Translations under genes and position numbers: made by a program
The notes under the pieces: generated by a model
Told to the model about the DNA's origin: nothing
Database searches by the model: none
Seen by the model: only the letters and a program-made list of their open reading frames with translations
Assembly: GCF_020886315.1 (NCBI RefSeq)
Contig: NZ_AP025226.1
Location: 2,444,001-2,508,000, forward strand
Reading direction: 5' to 3'
DNA: 64,000 bases
Origin: Saccharolobus caldissimus
GTDB lineage: Archaea; Thermoproteota; Thermoprotei_A; Sulfolobales; Sulfolobaceae
In this document: positions 54,016 to 63,792 of the stretch, piece after piece
Layout: each line of letters begins with the position of its first letter
Position numbering within the stretch: the stretch's first letter is position 1

Positions 54016-55410
54016 TTACCTTATTTTTCTTAATAAATTTTCGTTGATTTCCTCAAGTCTTCTTCCAGTAGTTTTTGGAGTTACGAAATATACTATTACT
54101 GCCATAATTATTGCAGGTAAACAAATTGGAAGCCATGCGTTAAAGGGTCCTAGTATAGTTACTAATGGGAATAAAATTAAAGTTCCTATTGCACCTCCTA
54201 AATGTCCAATACCATCTGATATTGAAAAAGCTGTAGCTCTAACTGATGTAGGAAAGTTGTCAGTATTTAAAAGATAGTATACTAAGTAGAAACCACCTCC
54301 TATAAGGCTCCATATTAGGAACTGACTTAGGAACATTGCAATTAGATTGGAAATGAAAGCAAAGTATACACCTAATAATACGCCTATACTATAGCAACAA
54401 CTGCCTATAATGCATAATATTCTTCTATCAAATCTATCTACAAAGGCTCTAAGTAATATTGCGCCAATTGTTTGGCCAATTACGGCCAGTCCAAAGTATT
54501 TAATCAATGTAGCTAATTTAGCACCGCTGTAATGAGCGTAAACTTCTGCCCATGTAGGAAATAGTCCCAGTTGTGTATACGTAACTACATATACGAAAAA
54601 CATTAACAAAAACAGAACTATTAGTCTAGTAATAAATGGTCTTCTAGATAAAATTTTCAGTGGATTTTCTGTAATAGATTCGTATTCTAATATTTTCGGT
54701 TCTGGAAGGGAAGTTAATCTAGCCCTCCTCATTGCATTCTCTTCCATATGCTTAACAATTCTCTCAGCCTCATCAAACTTACCTTTGTGTGCTAAAAATC
54801 TCACACTTTCTGGAGTAAATACTCTTATAATTAAGGCTAAAATAGCTAGGATTCCACCAATTGCAAATACTATTCTCCAACCTATTGAAGGTATGGAAGT
54901 AACAATAATTGACGATAAAAATCCGCCTAATCCCACTCCTGTCCATCCTCCAATATAGCTTAAATTAGTATAACTTCCTCTTTTTTGAGCTGGAGACATT
55001 TCTGCCAAATATGTGTTAATTAGTACTAGATCTGCACCTATTCCCATACCTGTTATAAATCTAAATATGGCTAACATAGGGTAATTTATAGATAATGCGT
55101 CACCTATGCTTCCTACTGCAGTTAGTAAGGCGGAGAAAATTAGCATATTTCTTCTTCCTATTCTGTCTGCAAATACTGATAACAAAGGAGCCCCAACTAC
55201 GTATCCGAAAAGTCCAAGAGAAACTATTATTGAAGCTTCAGATGCGCTTATAAACGTAATAAATGGTAATGCAAAACCTATATTAACTACGTCATAAAGC
55301 GTTATAAAGTAACTAAAACCTAACGCTATTAGTATAATATAGCTTAATCCCCATGTTGGTAATCTATCTACCCTGGCTATATACCATTCTGCCTTATCCT
55401 TATTACTCAT
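54016..55410 (-). CDS. MFS transporter (sugar/aromatic-acid porter type)
   Basis: 464 residues and 12 helices. Loops DRIGRRNMLIFS, EMSPAQKRGSYTN and DRFDRRILCIIG match the previous carrier's plan, as does the C-terminal TPKTTGRRLEEINE. It lies 46 bp upstream of the 52572-53969 gene on the same strand, so the two form a tandem pair, likely co-transcribed. The central loop carries the shared tract at 54683-54786. Confidence 0.88.
   Translation of the reverse strand: MSNKDKAEWYIARVDRLPTWGLSYIILIALGFSYFITLYDVVNIGFALPFITFISASEASIIVSLGLFGYVVGAPLLSVFADRIGRRNMLIFSALLTAVGSIGDALSINYPMLAIFRFITGMGIGADLVLINTYLAEMSPAQKRGSYTNLSYIGGWTGVGLGGFLSSIIVTSIPSIGWRIVFAIGGILAILALIIRVFTPESVRFLAHKGKFDEAERIVKHMEENAMRRARLTSLPEPKILEYESITENPLKILSRRPFITRLIVLFLLMFFVYVVTYTQLGLFPTWAEVYAHYSGAKLATLIKYFGLAVIGQTIGAILLRAFVDRFDRRILCIIGSCCYSIGVLLGVYFAFISNLIAMFLSQFLIWSLIGGGFYLVYYLLNTDNFPTSVRATAFSISDGIGHLGGAIGTLILFPLVTILGPFNAWLPICLPAIIMAVIVYFVTPKTTGRRLEEINENLLRKIR
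54683..54786 (-). repeat. 104-bp near-identical tract, second copy
   Basis: Partner of 53233-53336; two mismatches (TCTAA for TCTAG and GGAAGG for GGGAGG on the plus strand). The tract boundaries fall within codons of otherwise divergent sequence. Confidence 0.85.
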
Positions 55411-55488
55411 AATCTTTCACCTAAATTATAATTTAATAAAGCTCTATATAAATTTTAATCACGATATTTTTAATTACAATTATTGAAA

Positions 55489-56268
55489 TTATTTTGATTT
55501 TTTTATGAAAGAATCCATTAATTGTTTAGCCTCATTAGTTTTTAGAACTTTTGCTAATAATTTTCTTTCAATTTTTAAGCCTTCTGATAAAGGCTTTTCG
55601 TAAGTAATATTAATAGCTCTCTTTGCTGCCGCTATAGCTTTAGGGCTTTTAGCCTTTATTTCATTAATAACTTTTAATACTTCATTTTCCATTTCATTTA
55701 AATCATGAAATATATTGTTTATGATTCCTAATTCAAATGCCTCTTTAGCGGAAATTCTCTTTCCCGTAAATATGAACTCTTTAGCCTTCTTCTCCCCTAT
55801 TAATCTGGGCAAGTTCTGTGTGCCCCCTCCTCCAGGTATTATCCCAATATTAATTTCTGGTTGTCCAAATATTGCATCTTCTGTTGCATATACCAAATCG
55901 CAAAATTGTATAAGTTCGAATCCTCCACCTAAACAATAACCATGTACTAATGCTATAACTGGCTTGCTCAGACTTCTAATTACAGTACCTATAGATGAGA
56001 CTCCAGTATCTTTTCTTATTTTGATTATCTCTTCTTCTGAGAGTTCTGATAGAGCCCTTAGATCATTTATATCGGCACCCGCACTGAAGGCTTTCCCTAC
56101 ACCCTTTATAACTATTACTCTGACTTCTTGATTTGCTTCAGCTTCTTTTAAGCACTTTATTATGCTCAACCTCACATTTGTATTTAGAGCATTTAACTTT
56201 TCGGGGCGATTAATGGATATCCACATTACATTATCTTTAGTTTCACATAATACTTCATTGGAACTCAT
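55489..56268 (-). CDS. Enoyl-CoA hydratase / isomerase
   Basis: 259 residues of the crotonase family. Oxyanion-hole and catalytic segments: FSAGADINDLRAL, HGYCLGGGFELIQFCD with the first catalytic Glu, and FGQPEINIGIIPGGGGTQNLPR with the second. Both Glu of true hydratases are present. It hydrates trans-2-enoyl-CoA in beta-oxidation. It lies 2 bp downstream of a 3-hydroxyacyl-CoA dehydrogenase gene in the same operon, which performs the next step. Confidence 0.9.
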   Translation of the reverse strand: MSSNEVLCETKDNVMWISINRPEKLNALNTNVRLSIIKCLKEAEANQEVRVIVIKGVGKAFSAGADINDLRALSELSEEEIIKIRKDTGVSSIGTVIRSLSKPVIALVHGYCLGGGFELIQFCDLVYATEDAIFGQPEINIGIIPGGGGTQNLPRLIGEKKAKEFIFTGKRISAKEAFELGIINNIFHDLNEMENEVLKVINEIKAKSPKAIAAAKRAINITYEKPLSEGLKIERKLLAKVLKTNEAKQLMDSFIKKSK

Positions 56269-56270
56269 TT

Positions 56271-57461
56271 TTACCTACCCTTTACTAGTAATTCATCTGG
56301 AGTATAAAACTCTTTAAGATCTGGTATTTTTTGGCTTAACTTTTCCAGAGATCTTATAATTTCCTCTTTGCTATAGTTCTTTCTATAAAATTCGAAAAGA
56401 CCTTGTTTCCAATTAAATCCTAACTTTAACGATTTATCTATAGAATTTTCGTCTGTAACTCCAATTCTAATTAAAAAGTAGGCATGATTAATGAGAGGTG
56501 ATATGAGATCTAGTAAATCTACCCTCTCTCCTATCTCTTTAGGTATTTCTAGTTTCTTACTACTAGAAGAATATGTATAAAATCCTTTACCAGTCTTTAT
56601 CCCCAATTTACCTTCTTGTATCATTTTTTCTATTAACTTTAAGCTTTCCATGTAAGCCTTTTCGAAACCTATATTTGGTTCAAAATCTGGTGAGAATTTC
56701 TTCATTTTTTCATATGTCTTACTTTCATCATATTCTATTTGTATACCACCGGTGAAATCGGTTAAATAAAATATTCCCATTGGTAATCCCAGCTTATAAA
56801 TTAGAGCTGAATCTATTTCAGCAATATCGTAAAAATTGCGCATATAAAGTATAATAGCTTGATACCTTAATGTTCTAATTAAACGAGTAGTTAAAAAACC
56901 TCTTATGTCCTTATTTACAACAATTGGCTCTTTACCTATTTTAATTGATAAATCATATAAGGCTTTAATTGTCTCCTCAGCTGTGAACTTACCTTTTATT
57001 ATCTCGATTAATTTCATAAGCGGAGGAGGGTTAAACCAATGAAAACCTGCAAATCTAGATTTCTTATTAAGTGAATCTTGTAAATAAGTAATTGGTATAG
57101 AGCTAGTATTACTTACAATAATAGTACTATCTGAGATATATTTCTCAATTTCTTTAAATAATTTTGTTTTTATATCTGCATTTTCGAAAACTGCCTCAAT
57201 GATTAAATCTGCATCTTTACACGCATCTACCAGATTTTTTACAATCCTAATCCTAGATAAAACATTATTAGGATCCTCATTTAGTTGCCCTTTTTCCTTA
57301 AATTTTTCTAAGCTCCATTTAATATTTCCAATTCCTCTATTTATGGATTCATCAGAGGTATCAAAGACGTTAACTTCGTATCTATTCATTGCAAACACTT
57401 GTGCTATTCCACTACCCATAGTTCCAAATCCAATAACGCTTATCCTTTGTATATTTGTCAT
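56271..57461 (-). CDS. 3-hydroxyacyl-CoA dehydrogenase
   Basis: 396 residues. Rossmann motif VIGFGTMGSGIAQVF (residues 9-23), then VSNTSSIPIT and the catalytic His in FAGFHWFNPPPLMKL. GFLTTRLIRTL and two C-terminal dehydrogenase domains (KLGIKTGKGFY) follow. NAD-dependent oxidation of 3-hydroxyacyl-CoA. Co-transcribed with the enoyl-CoA hydratase (2-bp gap). Many archaeal versions are fused to a hydratase; here the two are separate. Confidence 0.92.
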   Translation of the reverse strand: MTNIQRISVIGFGTMGSGIAQVFAMNRYEVNVFDTSDESINRGIGNIKWSLEKFKEKGQLNEDPNNVLSRIRIVKNLVDACKDADLIIEAVFENADIKTKLFKEIEKYISDSTIIVSNTSSIPITYLQDSLNKKSRFAGFHWFNPPPLMKLIEIIKGKFTAEETIKALYDLSIKIGKEPIVVNKDIRGFLTTRLIRTLRYQAIILYMRNFYDIAEIDSALIYKLGLPMGIFYLTDFTGGIQIEYDESKTYEKMKKFSPDFEPNIGFEKAYMESLKLIEKMIQEGKLGIKTGKGFYTYSSSSKKLEIPKEIGERVDLLDLISPLINHAYFLIRIGVTDENSIDKSLKLGFNWKQGLFEFYRKNYSKEEIIRSLEKLSQKIPDLKEFYTPDELLVKGR

Positions 57462-57683
57462 GCAAATTAAATCTTATTAACCTAGTTTTTATGTTTTTCG
57501 TTATTCATTTTATATCTTTTAATTAATTAAAAATTATTTTCAGTAAATGCTCCGATTATATTATTAAAATCTGAATTACTTCATCTCAATATTATTATTA
57601 TTTATTTAGCATCAAATAAAACAAAACAATGTAGTAACAACCTCTTTAAATTTACGTTAAAATTTACATTTAAAATAAAGGTC

Positions 57684-58316
57684 TTAACTTGCATTTTCTT
57701 TAAGGAAATTTTCTATTATTTTCTTCTCAGCAGTTCGTAGATAATAAATCACAGTCATTTCAGACATTTTTAGTTTATTAGCGAGCCCCTTTATAGTAAT
57801 TTTCCTAGGCCTATCAAAATATCCTAAGTCTAATGCTGTTTTTAAAATATTCATTTCCGTCTCATTTAGATTATTATCTGATGGTTTATAATCTTTTACA
57901 GAAATTTTATTTATTTTAGCATAATTTTTTAAGTCATTTATAACTTTATTTATCTGAAAATCATAAGCTAAGAAAAACCATTTTTCGTTACCATAAACTA
58001 TGGTAGGTTCGAGAATTATCACATTATTTTTATTTAAAATAGATAAAACTGAATTATCATATGATAAATACATATCAACCAACACCCTTTTACCTTCATA
58101 AGCTGAAACATTTATTATATTTTTTATTCTATGCTTATCATTTAATTTTTTAAGTATTTTGAAACTTTCATAATCACATATTATAACATCTCTTACCAGA
58201 TTTCCGTAGATCTTATGACTAACTACTTTTATTGTATCATTTTCAATATGACTTGTCCAACAGTCTTCATGAAATAAATCTAAAACAACTATTTTCAAAG
58301 GAAATTTAGAGTACAT
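57684..58316 (-). CDS. HTH_10 (bacterio-opsin activator-like) transcriptional regulator
   Basis: 210 residues. N-terminal VLDLFHEDCWTSHIE (about 10-24) is the family-specific His/Cys/Trp motif shared with 36564-37211. The C-terminal HTH_10 is NETEMNILKTALDLGYFDRPRKI, then GLANKLKMSEMTVIYYLRTAEKK. Located between the beta-oxidation pair and a carrier gene, all on the same strand, it is the candidate regulator of this acyl-CoA module. The effector is unknown. Confidence 0.87.
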   Translation of the reverse strand: MYSKFPLKIVVLDLFHEDCWTSHIENDTIKVVSHKIYGNLVRDVIICDYESFKILKKLNDKHRIKNIINVSAYEGKRVLVDMYLSYDNSVLSILNKNNVIILEPTIVYGNEKWFFLAYDFQINKVINDLKNYAKINKISVKDYKPSDNNLNETEMNILKTALDLGYFDRPRKITIKGLANKLKMSEMTVIYYLRTAEKKIIENFLKENAS

Positions 58317-58709
58317 AATTTATTTAATGTAAACATATTTAAAAATTTTCCATTATAGATTAGGACCAAATATAGGGTTAATAAGCTTTTTTGATCTAGA
58401 ATTTAATAATTGATTTCTAAATAAATATCGTTATATATTATGATGTTGAATTCTTGATAAAATTTATGAAATATAAGTGATTAATTTATCGTATATTTAA
58501 ATAAATTAGTTTATATAATACTTTTTACTTGAATATATAATAATGAGATTTTGTTATTTATCTGAAATATCTATCATTATTCATAATAGAGAATCTAAAA
58601 AGATAAAGTATCATAAAAATTTGTTATATAAAAATCTTATCTATTTTAATTTACTATTTTTAATTTTTTAATCTTAATATATAATATGCAACAGCTCTCC
58701 CTTTATTTC
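58317..58709. other. Non-coding A/T-rich stretch
   Basis: About 390 bp between the regulator and a carrier gene. Only A/T-rich sequence with TATA-like runs for the regulator; nothing else is visible. Confidence 0.4.
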
Positions 58710-60107
58710 TTAAGTTTTATCTTGTATGGAGGCTTCGTTAAATTCTTCTAATCTCCTTTTTGTAGTGAATGGTATTGTTAATAATACAATTATTCCTAAT
58801 ACTATCATTTCAAAATGAATTAATTCCCATCCCCATATTGGCCCTGTCATTAAGATTAAGGGAAATATTATTAAAGGTCCTATAACTCCTCCTAAATGAC
58901 CTAATCCATCTGTTAGAGCAAACCCCGTCGCTCTCGCCGCATTAGGAAAAGATTCAGCAGTGACTAGATAACTGGCCTGGTATGTAAAACTATTAGAAAT
59001 AACCCATATAACAAAACCAATGAGCATTATGGGAAAATTCTTAGATGATGCGGCCAAAGTTGCTAATATTATGCCTAAACTCCATCCTACTGCAGCTATT
59101 GCTATTATTTTCCTTTTATCGAATCTTTCAATTACTAATCTAGTTGCCAAGGCTGCTATCGGAGCAGCTAGTCCAGCATATGCAAACAAAAAGTTAGCTG
59201 TATTTAAAAGACTCCCAGAATATCCAAGTACTGAATGAAGGAAAGTTGGATATAGACCTAAATAAGTATAAGTAGCTATGTAAATGGTGATCCAAAGGAG
59301 AAGTAATACTACTAACCTTTTTAGATACGTTTTATGAGCTAACATCTTCCATGGATTAATGTCAGAAAGAACATAGCTCATAGTTTTAGGTTGAGGTAAA
59401 GAATTGACCTTAGCTCTTTTCATAGAAAGCTTTTCCATTCTTTCAAGTAATTTTTCAGCTTCATCAAATTTTCCCTTTTTAGCTAAAAACCTAACGCTTT
59501 CAGGTGCGTGAGCTCTTAACACTAAGGCCACTAGTGCTAAGACTCCTGTAATTCCATAAACCAATCTCCAACCTATTACTGGATTTATCGCAACTAGCGA
59601 TGCTGCTATTATAGCTCCTATTCCAGAACCTAACCATCCTCCAAAGAAAGCCCAATTTACGTAAAGTCCTCTTTTTATTGATGGGGACATTTCAGAGAGA
59701 TAAGTCATGGTTAGGTCTATATCAGCGCCTATGCCTACTCCTAAAAGAAACCTAAACACGTAAAGCATAGGCAAATTTATAGTAAGTGCAATTCCTATCC
59801 CGCTAATAGCTAATATCGCAACTGTTGTAATAAGCATTGGTCTACGCCCAAATTTATCTGCTAAGTAGCCTATCAGAATAGCTCCAGGAATATATCCTGC
59901 AAGAGCTAACGAAACATAAATAGATGCCTCGGTAAGATTGGTTACATATGGAATATAAGGCAATATTATACCTTGAGCTCCAGCTGCATCATAAATCGTA
60001 ATGAAAAAGCTAAAAGCTAAGGCAGCTATTAGGCTATAACTTAGACCCCAAGCAGGTAATCTATCTACTCTAGCAATATATGTATCTACACTTCTTTCAT
60101 ATGACAT
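58710..60107 (-). CDS. MFS transporter (sugar/aromatic-acid porter type)
   Basis: 465 residues, third of the related carriers, with IARVDRLPAWGLSYSLI at the start, DKFGRRPMLIT, EMSPSIKRGLYVN, and the charged central loop KGKFDEAEKLLERMEKLSMKR, which is diverged from the two others and lies outside the conversion tract. C-terminal TTKRRLEEFNE. Twelve helices. It is likely to import the substrate of the neighbouring acyl-CoA pathway. Confidence 0.88.
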   Translation of the reverse strand: MSYERSVDTYIARVDRLPAWGLSYSLIAALAFSFFITIYDAAGAQGIILPYIPYVTNLTEASIYVSLALAGYIPGAILIGYLADKFGRRPMLITTVAILAISGIGIALTINLPMLYVFRFLLGVGIGADIDLTMTYLSEMSPSIKRGLYVNWAFFGGWLGSGIGAIIAASLVAINPVIGWRLVYGITGVLALVALVLRAHAPESVRFLAKKGKFDEAEKLLERMEKLSMKRAKVNSLPQPKTMSYVLSDINPWKMLAHKTYLKRLVVLLLLWITIYIATYTYLGLYPTFLHSVLGYSGSLLNTANFLFAYAGLAAPIAALATRLVIERFDKRKIIAIAAVGWSLGIILATLAASSKNFPIMLIGFVIWVISNSFTYQASYLVTAESFPNAARATGFALTDGLGHLGGVIGPLIIFPLILMTGPIWGWELIHFEMIVLGIIVLLTIPFTTKRRLEEFNEASIQDKT

Positions 60108-60381
60108 AGTTTAATCTCACTTATCATAACTATACTTATTCATGATTATAAATTTTTCTTCATATTTTTAGATTTTTATATTATTAAATTTAAAAATTAA
60201 AATTTTATTTAAATTGCTCTATTAATAATCTTTAATAAATAATTTTAAATATAAATTAAAATAATAAAAAGAGGAAGAGATGTTTAGTCAACTTGTTAAT
60301 ATTTATTCATAATAATACTATATCTAAGAATTATTAATATACAAGTTTCTCAACTTAATTTGATAATATTGTATTAAAAAA

Positions 60382-61224
60382 TTATTGTAAAATTTTATAT
60401 AGTAGCAATAATCTTTTTAAGTGTAAGTGCAAATCTAGATCGGTAGTAAATCCTATCCCTCCATGTAATTGTATGGAATCAAATATAGCTTTTAAAGATA
60501 CCTTAAAAGCGTAATTAAACACTCTATCTGGAGTCAGGTTAGTTCTTTGGGATAAATATAATGATCTCGCAAGTTCTAAGTTCACTGCGTCATCAACTAT
60601 CTTATGTTTTACTGCTTGATAGGAGCCTATTGGTTTTCCGAATGCAACTCTGTTTTTAGCATAATCTATGGTTTTATTTAAACATGCCATAGCATGACCT
60701 ATCATTTGTGATGATGCGATTAATTTTATACTATTAAAGTCTATGTCAGCCTTCTTCCAGTTAGCTTTAGCAATATTAAATAGTCTTACTGAAGGATCTG
60801 GAGATTTAACCTCCGAAGCTGAAATTTCTTTCGTAAAGGCAATTCCATATGGTGTTAATACTATGTCTGCTTTATCAATGTCTGGGACTATATTAGATCC
60901 CACGCTAATAGCATAGCCCTTTTCAATTATTTCTTTACCTTCTTCTCCTAGAATGGCTTTAGATGCCATACTGGTAAAAGCTACAATAGATGGAACTAAA
61001 TACTGACCTAATATCTCGTTAATTAGATATGCGTCTACTGGATTTGCTTGATTTAGGTATTGGTAAATACCTAATTCTTTAATTTTATTAAATAACTCAT
61101 TAATTTTTGATGAATCTACATTATGTTTTTTTGATCCGAAAATAGCCCATTCCCTATCTAATAACTCTTTAAGAGAATTAATTATAAGTTCTAATTCTTC
61201 CCTTATCTCGATATTTAGAATCAT
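60382..61224 (-). CDS. Acyl-CoA dehydrogenase-like protein, short form
   Basis: 280 residues, about 100 fewer than a normal acyl-CoA dehydrogenase. The C-terminal helical domain is typical (NRVAFGKPIGSYQAVKHKIVDD and LHGGIGFTTDLDLHLHLKR), as is an N-terminal helical part. The middle beta domain is reduced and the usual catalytic Glu position is not evident. Short dehydrogenases of this kind often act as one half of an alpha-beta heteromer in steroid or branched-chain degradation; no full-length partner is in the window. It is divergent from the CoA-transferase gene. Confidence 0.78.
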   Translation of the reverse strand: MILNIEIREELELIINSLKELLDREWAIFGSKKHNVDSSKINELFNKIKELGIYQYLNQANPVDAYLINEILGQYLVPSIVAFTSMASKAILGEEGKEIIEKGYAISVGSNIVPDIDKADIVLTPYGIAFTKEISASEVKSPDPSVRLFNIAKANWKKADIDFNSIKLIASSQMIGHAMACLNKTIDYAKNRVAFGKPIGSYQAVKHKIVDDAVNLELARSLYLSQRTNLTPDRVFNYAFKVSLKAIFDSIQLHGGIGFTTDLDLHLHLKRLLLLYKILQ

Positions 61225-61376
61225 TAATTTATTTCCTAAAAGATCACTTTTAAATTTTTCCCTATCATTATCATTCTACCTTTTAATTACATTTAAATTT
61301 TATTGTATAGTTTAATTAAAAACTTAAAAGTAGTTAAGCGTTAATTTTTTAACACATTAAGTTAAAATAGTACTTA

Positions 61377-62522
61377 ATGCTAAAGGGTATAAAGGTTCTA
61401 GAGCTAGGAAATAATATTTCTGCTCCCTTAGTAGGACAGATTCTCGCTGATTTAGGTTCTGAGGTAATTAAGGTTGAGCCACTAACTGGAGACGAAAGAA
61501 GGAAAATTAAACCAGAAATTAATGGAGTAGGTGTTTATTTCGCTAGTACAAATAGGGGTAAAAAAAGTATTGCTATCAATTTAAAGTCTGATGAAGGCTA
61601 TAATATTTTTAAAAGATTAGTAGCCGATGCTAACGTTTTAATTACAAATTATAGACCGTCAGCACTAAAAAGACTTAAGATAGATTATGAAAATGTATTA
61701 AAAATGAATTCAAAAATTATCTATTGTTCTATAACTGGTTTTGGAAATTATAGTCCAGAGGCAGAAAAACCCGCATATGATGCAGTAATTCTCGCACTAA
61801 GCGGTTTAATGGATATGACTGGTGAAGAAAATGGCCCACCAGTAAAATTTGCTACTTCAATTTCCGATATAACTACAGCACTATTAGCTACTATTGCAAT
61901 ACTTGCAGCGTTACATCGTGGTGGTCCAGAATTCATAGATGTGCCAATGTTACAATCTCAATTCTATCTAACATTGGAGGATGCATATATGTATTTAAAT
62001 ACGGGTTTAATACCTAAAAGAATGGGTTCCTCGCATAGGTATGTAGTTCCATACCAAGTATTTAAGACGTCAGATGGCTATATTTTTGTTGGAGTGTTCA
62101 CTGATAAACAGTATAGTAACTTATGTAAAGCGTTAAATAGAGAGGATTTATTGAAATTTGATACATTATCAAAGAGATTAGAGAACAGAGAGTACATATC
62201 TAATGAATTACAGAAAATTTTCATTTCAAATAGCAGAGAATATTGGGTAGATCTTTTAACTAAATATGACATTCCAGTAGCTCCAGTACTAAATTTAGGC
62301 GAGGCATTTAATAAATATGGTAAAGAACTTGTATATGAGATTAGTGGAATTAAATATATAGAATTTCCAATAAATTTTGAGAAATACTCTAAGGATAATT
62401 ATAAATTAAAGGCGCCTAGATTAGGTGAACATACTAAGGAAATTTTGCTAAAACTGGGATTTAATGAAATGGAAATAAAAGAACTTGCTGATAGAAATAT
62501 AATATTTATGCAGAATAATTGA
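61377..62522 (+). CDS. CoA transferase family III (CaiB/BaiF-type)
   Basis: 381 residues. Family pieces: VLELGNNISAPLVGQILADLGSEVIKVE (in parts, residues 6-33), NRGKKSIAINLKS, AYDAVILALSGLMDMTGE and the catalytic-Asp region ATSISDITTALLATIAIL. It moves CoA between carboxylic acids, for example activating an imported acid with an acyl-CoA donor. It is followed on the same strand by a thiolase homologue and a DUF35 protein, suggesting one acyl-CoA route. The substrate is unknown. Confidence 0.88.
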   Translation: MLKGIKVLELGNNISAPLVGQILADLGSEVIKVEPLTGDERRKIKPEINGVGVYFASTNRGKKSIAINLKSDEGYNIFKRLVADANVLITNYRPSALKRLKIDYENVLKMNSKIIYCSITGFGNYSPEAEKPAYDAVILALSGLMDMTGEENGPPVKFATSISDITTALLATIAILAALHRGGPEFIDVPMLQSQFYLTLEDAYMYLNTGLIPKRMGSSHRYVVPYQVFKTSDGYIFVGVFTDKQYSNLCKALNREDLLKFDTLSKRLENREYISNELQKIFISNSREYWVDLLTKYDIPVAPVLNLGEAFNKYGKELVYEISGIKYIEFPINFEKYSKDNYKLKAPRLGEHTKEILLKLGFNEMEIKELADRNIIFMQNN

Positions 62523-62632
62523 AATTTAATGTTAAAAAGAGATTTAAGGATAATATAATAAATGATTACTTACTTTTAATAACGTTGTAAAATAAAAGCT
62601 TATATTTAAATTCAAATAACATAATATCAGAT

Positions 62633-63790
62633 ATGGCAGATGTCTTCATAACAGGTTTTGGAGAATATTTAGAAAAAGAGTCTAATCTCTCATTTTTTGA
62701 GATATTAACTAACGCCTACTTAGAGGCTTTAAAGATAGCAAACATAGAATCTGATGAAATTGATGGATTAGTATTCACTACCACTACTGGAACAATAGAA
62801 GATCCGCCATTAAGGAACTTATTATTAGATCAAGTTGCTAACTTTTTGGGATTAAAAAATCTAAGATACATGGATATAGTAGACTATGGAGGAGCATCAT
62901 TTAACGGTATGATATATAGGGCATATAGAGCTATTAAAGATGGGTACGCAAATGCGATTTTAGTTTTAGGTGGAGGTAAAGGGACTATAAGGAAAAAAAT
63001 TTCTAAGACAAGTCTAATTACTAGGTATCATTCAAATTTCCTTAACGTTAAAGAATTAACACCTACAAGTGATTACGCAATGGTAGCTTTACGATATTCT
63101 TATGAATATAATGTATCTGACGAAAGTAGAGCATTAATAGCAGTTAGAGAAAGAAGTAATGCAACTTTAAATCCTAACGCCTTATTTAAATCTCCAATAA
63201 GTGTAGATGACGTAATAAAATCCCCTATTGTTAGCTACCCGTTAAGATTATTAGAGTGTGTAATGCCAATTGATGGATTTTCTGCTTACATACTTACTTC
63301 AGAATCTAAATCTAAGAAAAGCGAAATAACGCCTATTAAAATATTAGGATTTGGAGAAGCCCACGATCCACGATTAATAATGGAAAAGGAAAATATACTA
63401 GATACCCCAATTCCCGTAAGTTCTAAAATTGCCTTAGAAAGAGCTAACGTATCCCTTAGTGATATTGATTTATTTATGTTATATGACGCTTATACAATTA
63501 TGGTTTTGCTTGAAATAGAGGGGATAGGGTTAGCGGAGAAGGGTAAGGGATGGAAATTCGTAGAAGAGAACGATTTCTCACCTTCATCTACGTATCCAAT
63601 AAACACTAATGGAGGAACCTTAAATGTAGGGCAGCCAGCTTATATGAGTGGTGGTGTGATACTAACGGAAGCCTTAAGGCAATTATCTGGATTAGCTGGG
63701 CATAGACAAGTTAAAGACATTAGATACGCGTTAGTAAATGGAATAGGGGGAATTTTAAATCATTCAACTACTTTAATATTAGGTGTCTAA
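62633..63790 (+). CDS. Thiolase-superfamily protein without the nucleophilic Cys (SCP2/Ltp2-like)
   Basis: 385 residues with a thiolase fold. The usual nucleophile segment reads IVDYGGASFNGMIYRA (about residues 84-99), so the active Cys is absent. The second active-site region is MLYDAYTIMVLLEIEGIG instead of HEAFA, and NTNGGTLNVGQPAYMSGG is present. This spelling is that of the branch that includes the retro-aldolases Ltp2, which need a DUF35 partner; such a gene follows 2 bp downstream. Probably acts in carbon-carbon cleavage of an acyl-CoA side chain or in binding, not in classical thiolysis. Confidence 0.83.
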   Translation: MADVFITGFGEYLEKESNLSFFEILTNAYLEALKIANIESDEIDGLVFTTTTGTIEDPPLRNLLLDQVANFLGLKNLRYMDIVDYGGASFNGMIYRAYRAIKDGYANAILVLGGGKGTIRKKISKTSLITRYHSNFLNVKELTPTSDYAMVALRYSYEYNVSDESRALIAVRERSNATLNPNALFKSPISVDDVIKSPIVSYPLRLLECVMPIDGFSAYILTSESKSKKSEITPIKILGFGEAHDPRLIMEKENILDTPIPVSSKIALERANVSLSDIDLFMLYDAYTIMVLLEIEGIGLAEKGKGWKFVEENDFSPSSTYPINTNGGTLNVGQPAYMSGGVILTEALRQLSGLAGHRQVKDIRYALVNGIGGILNHSTTLILGV

Positions 63791-63792
63791 AA

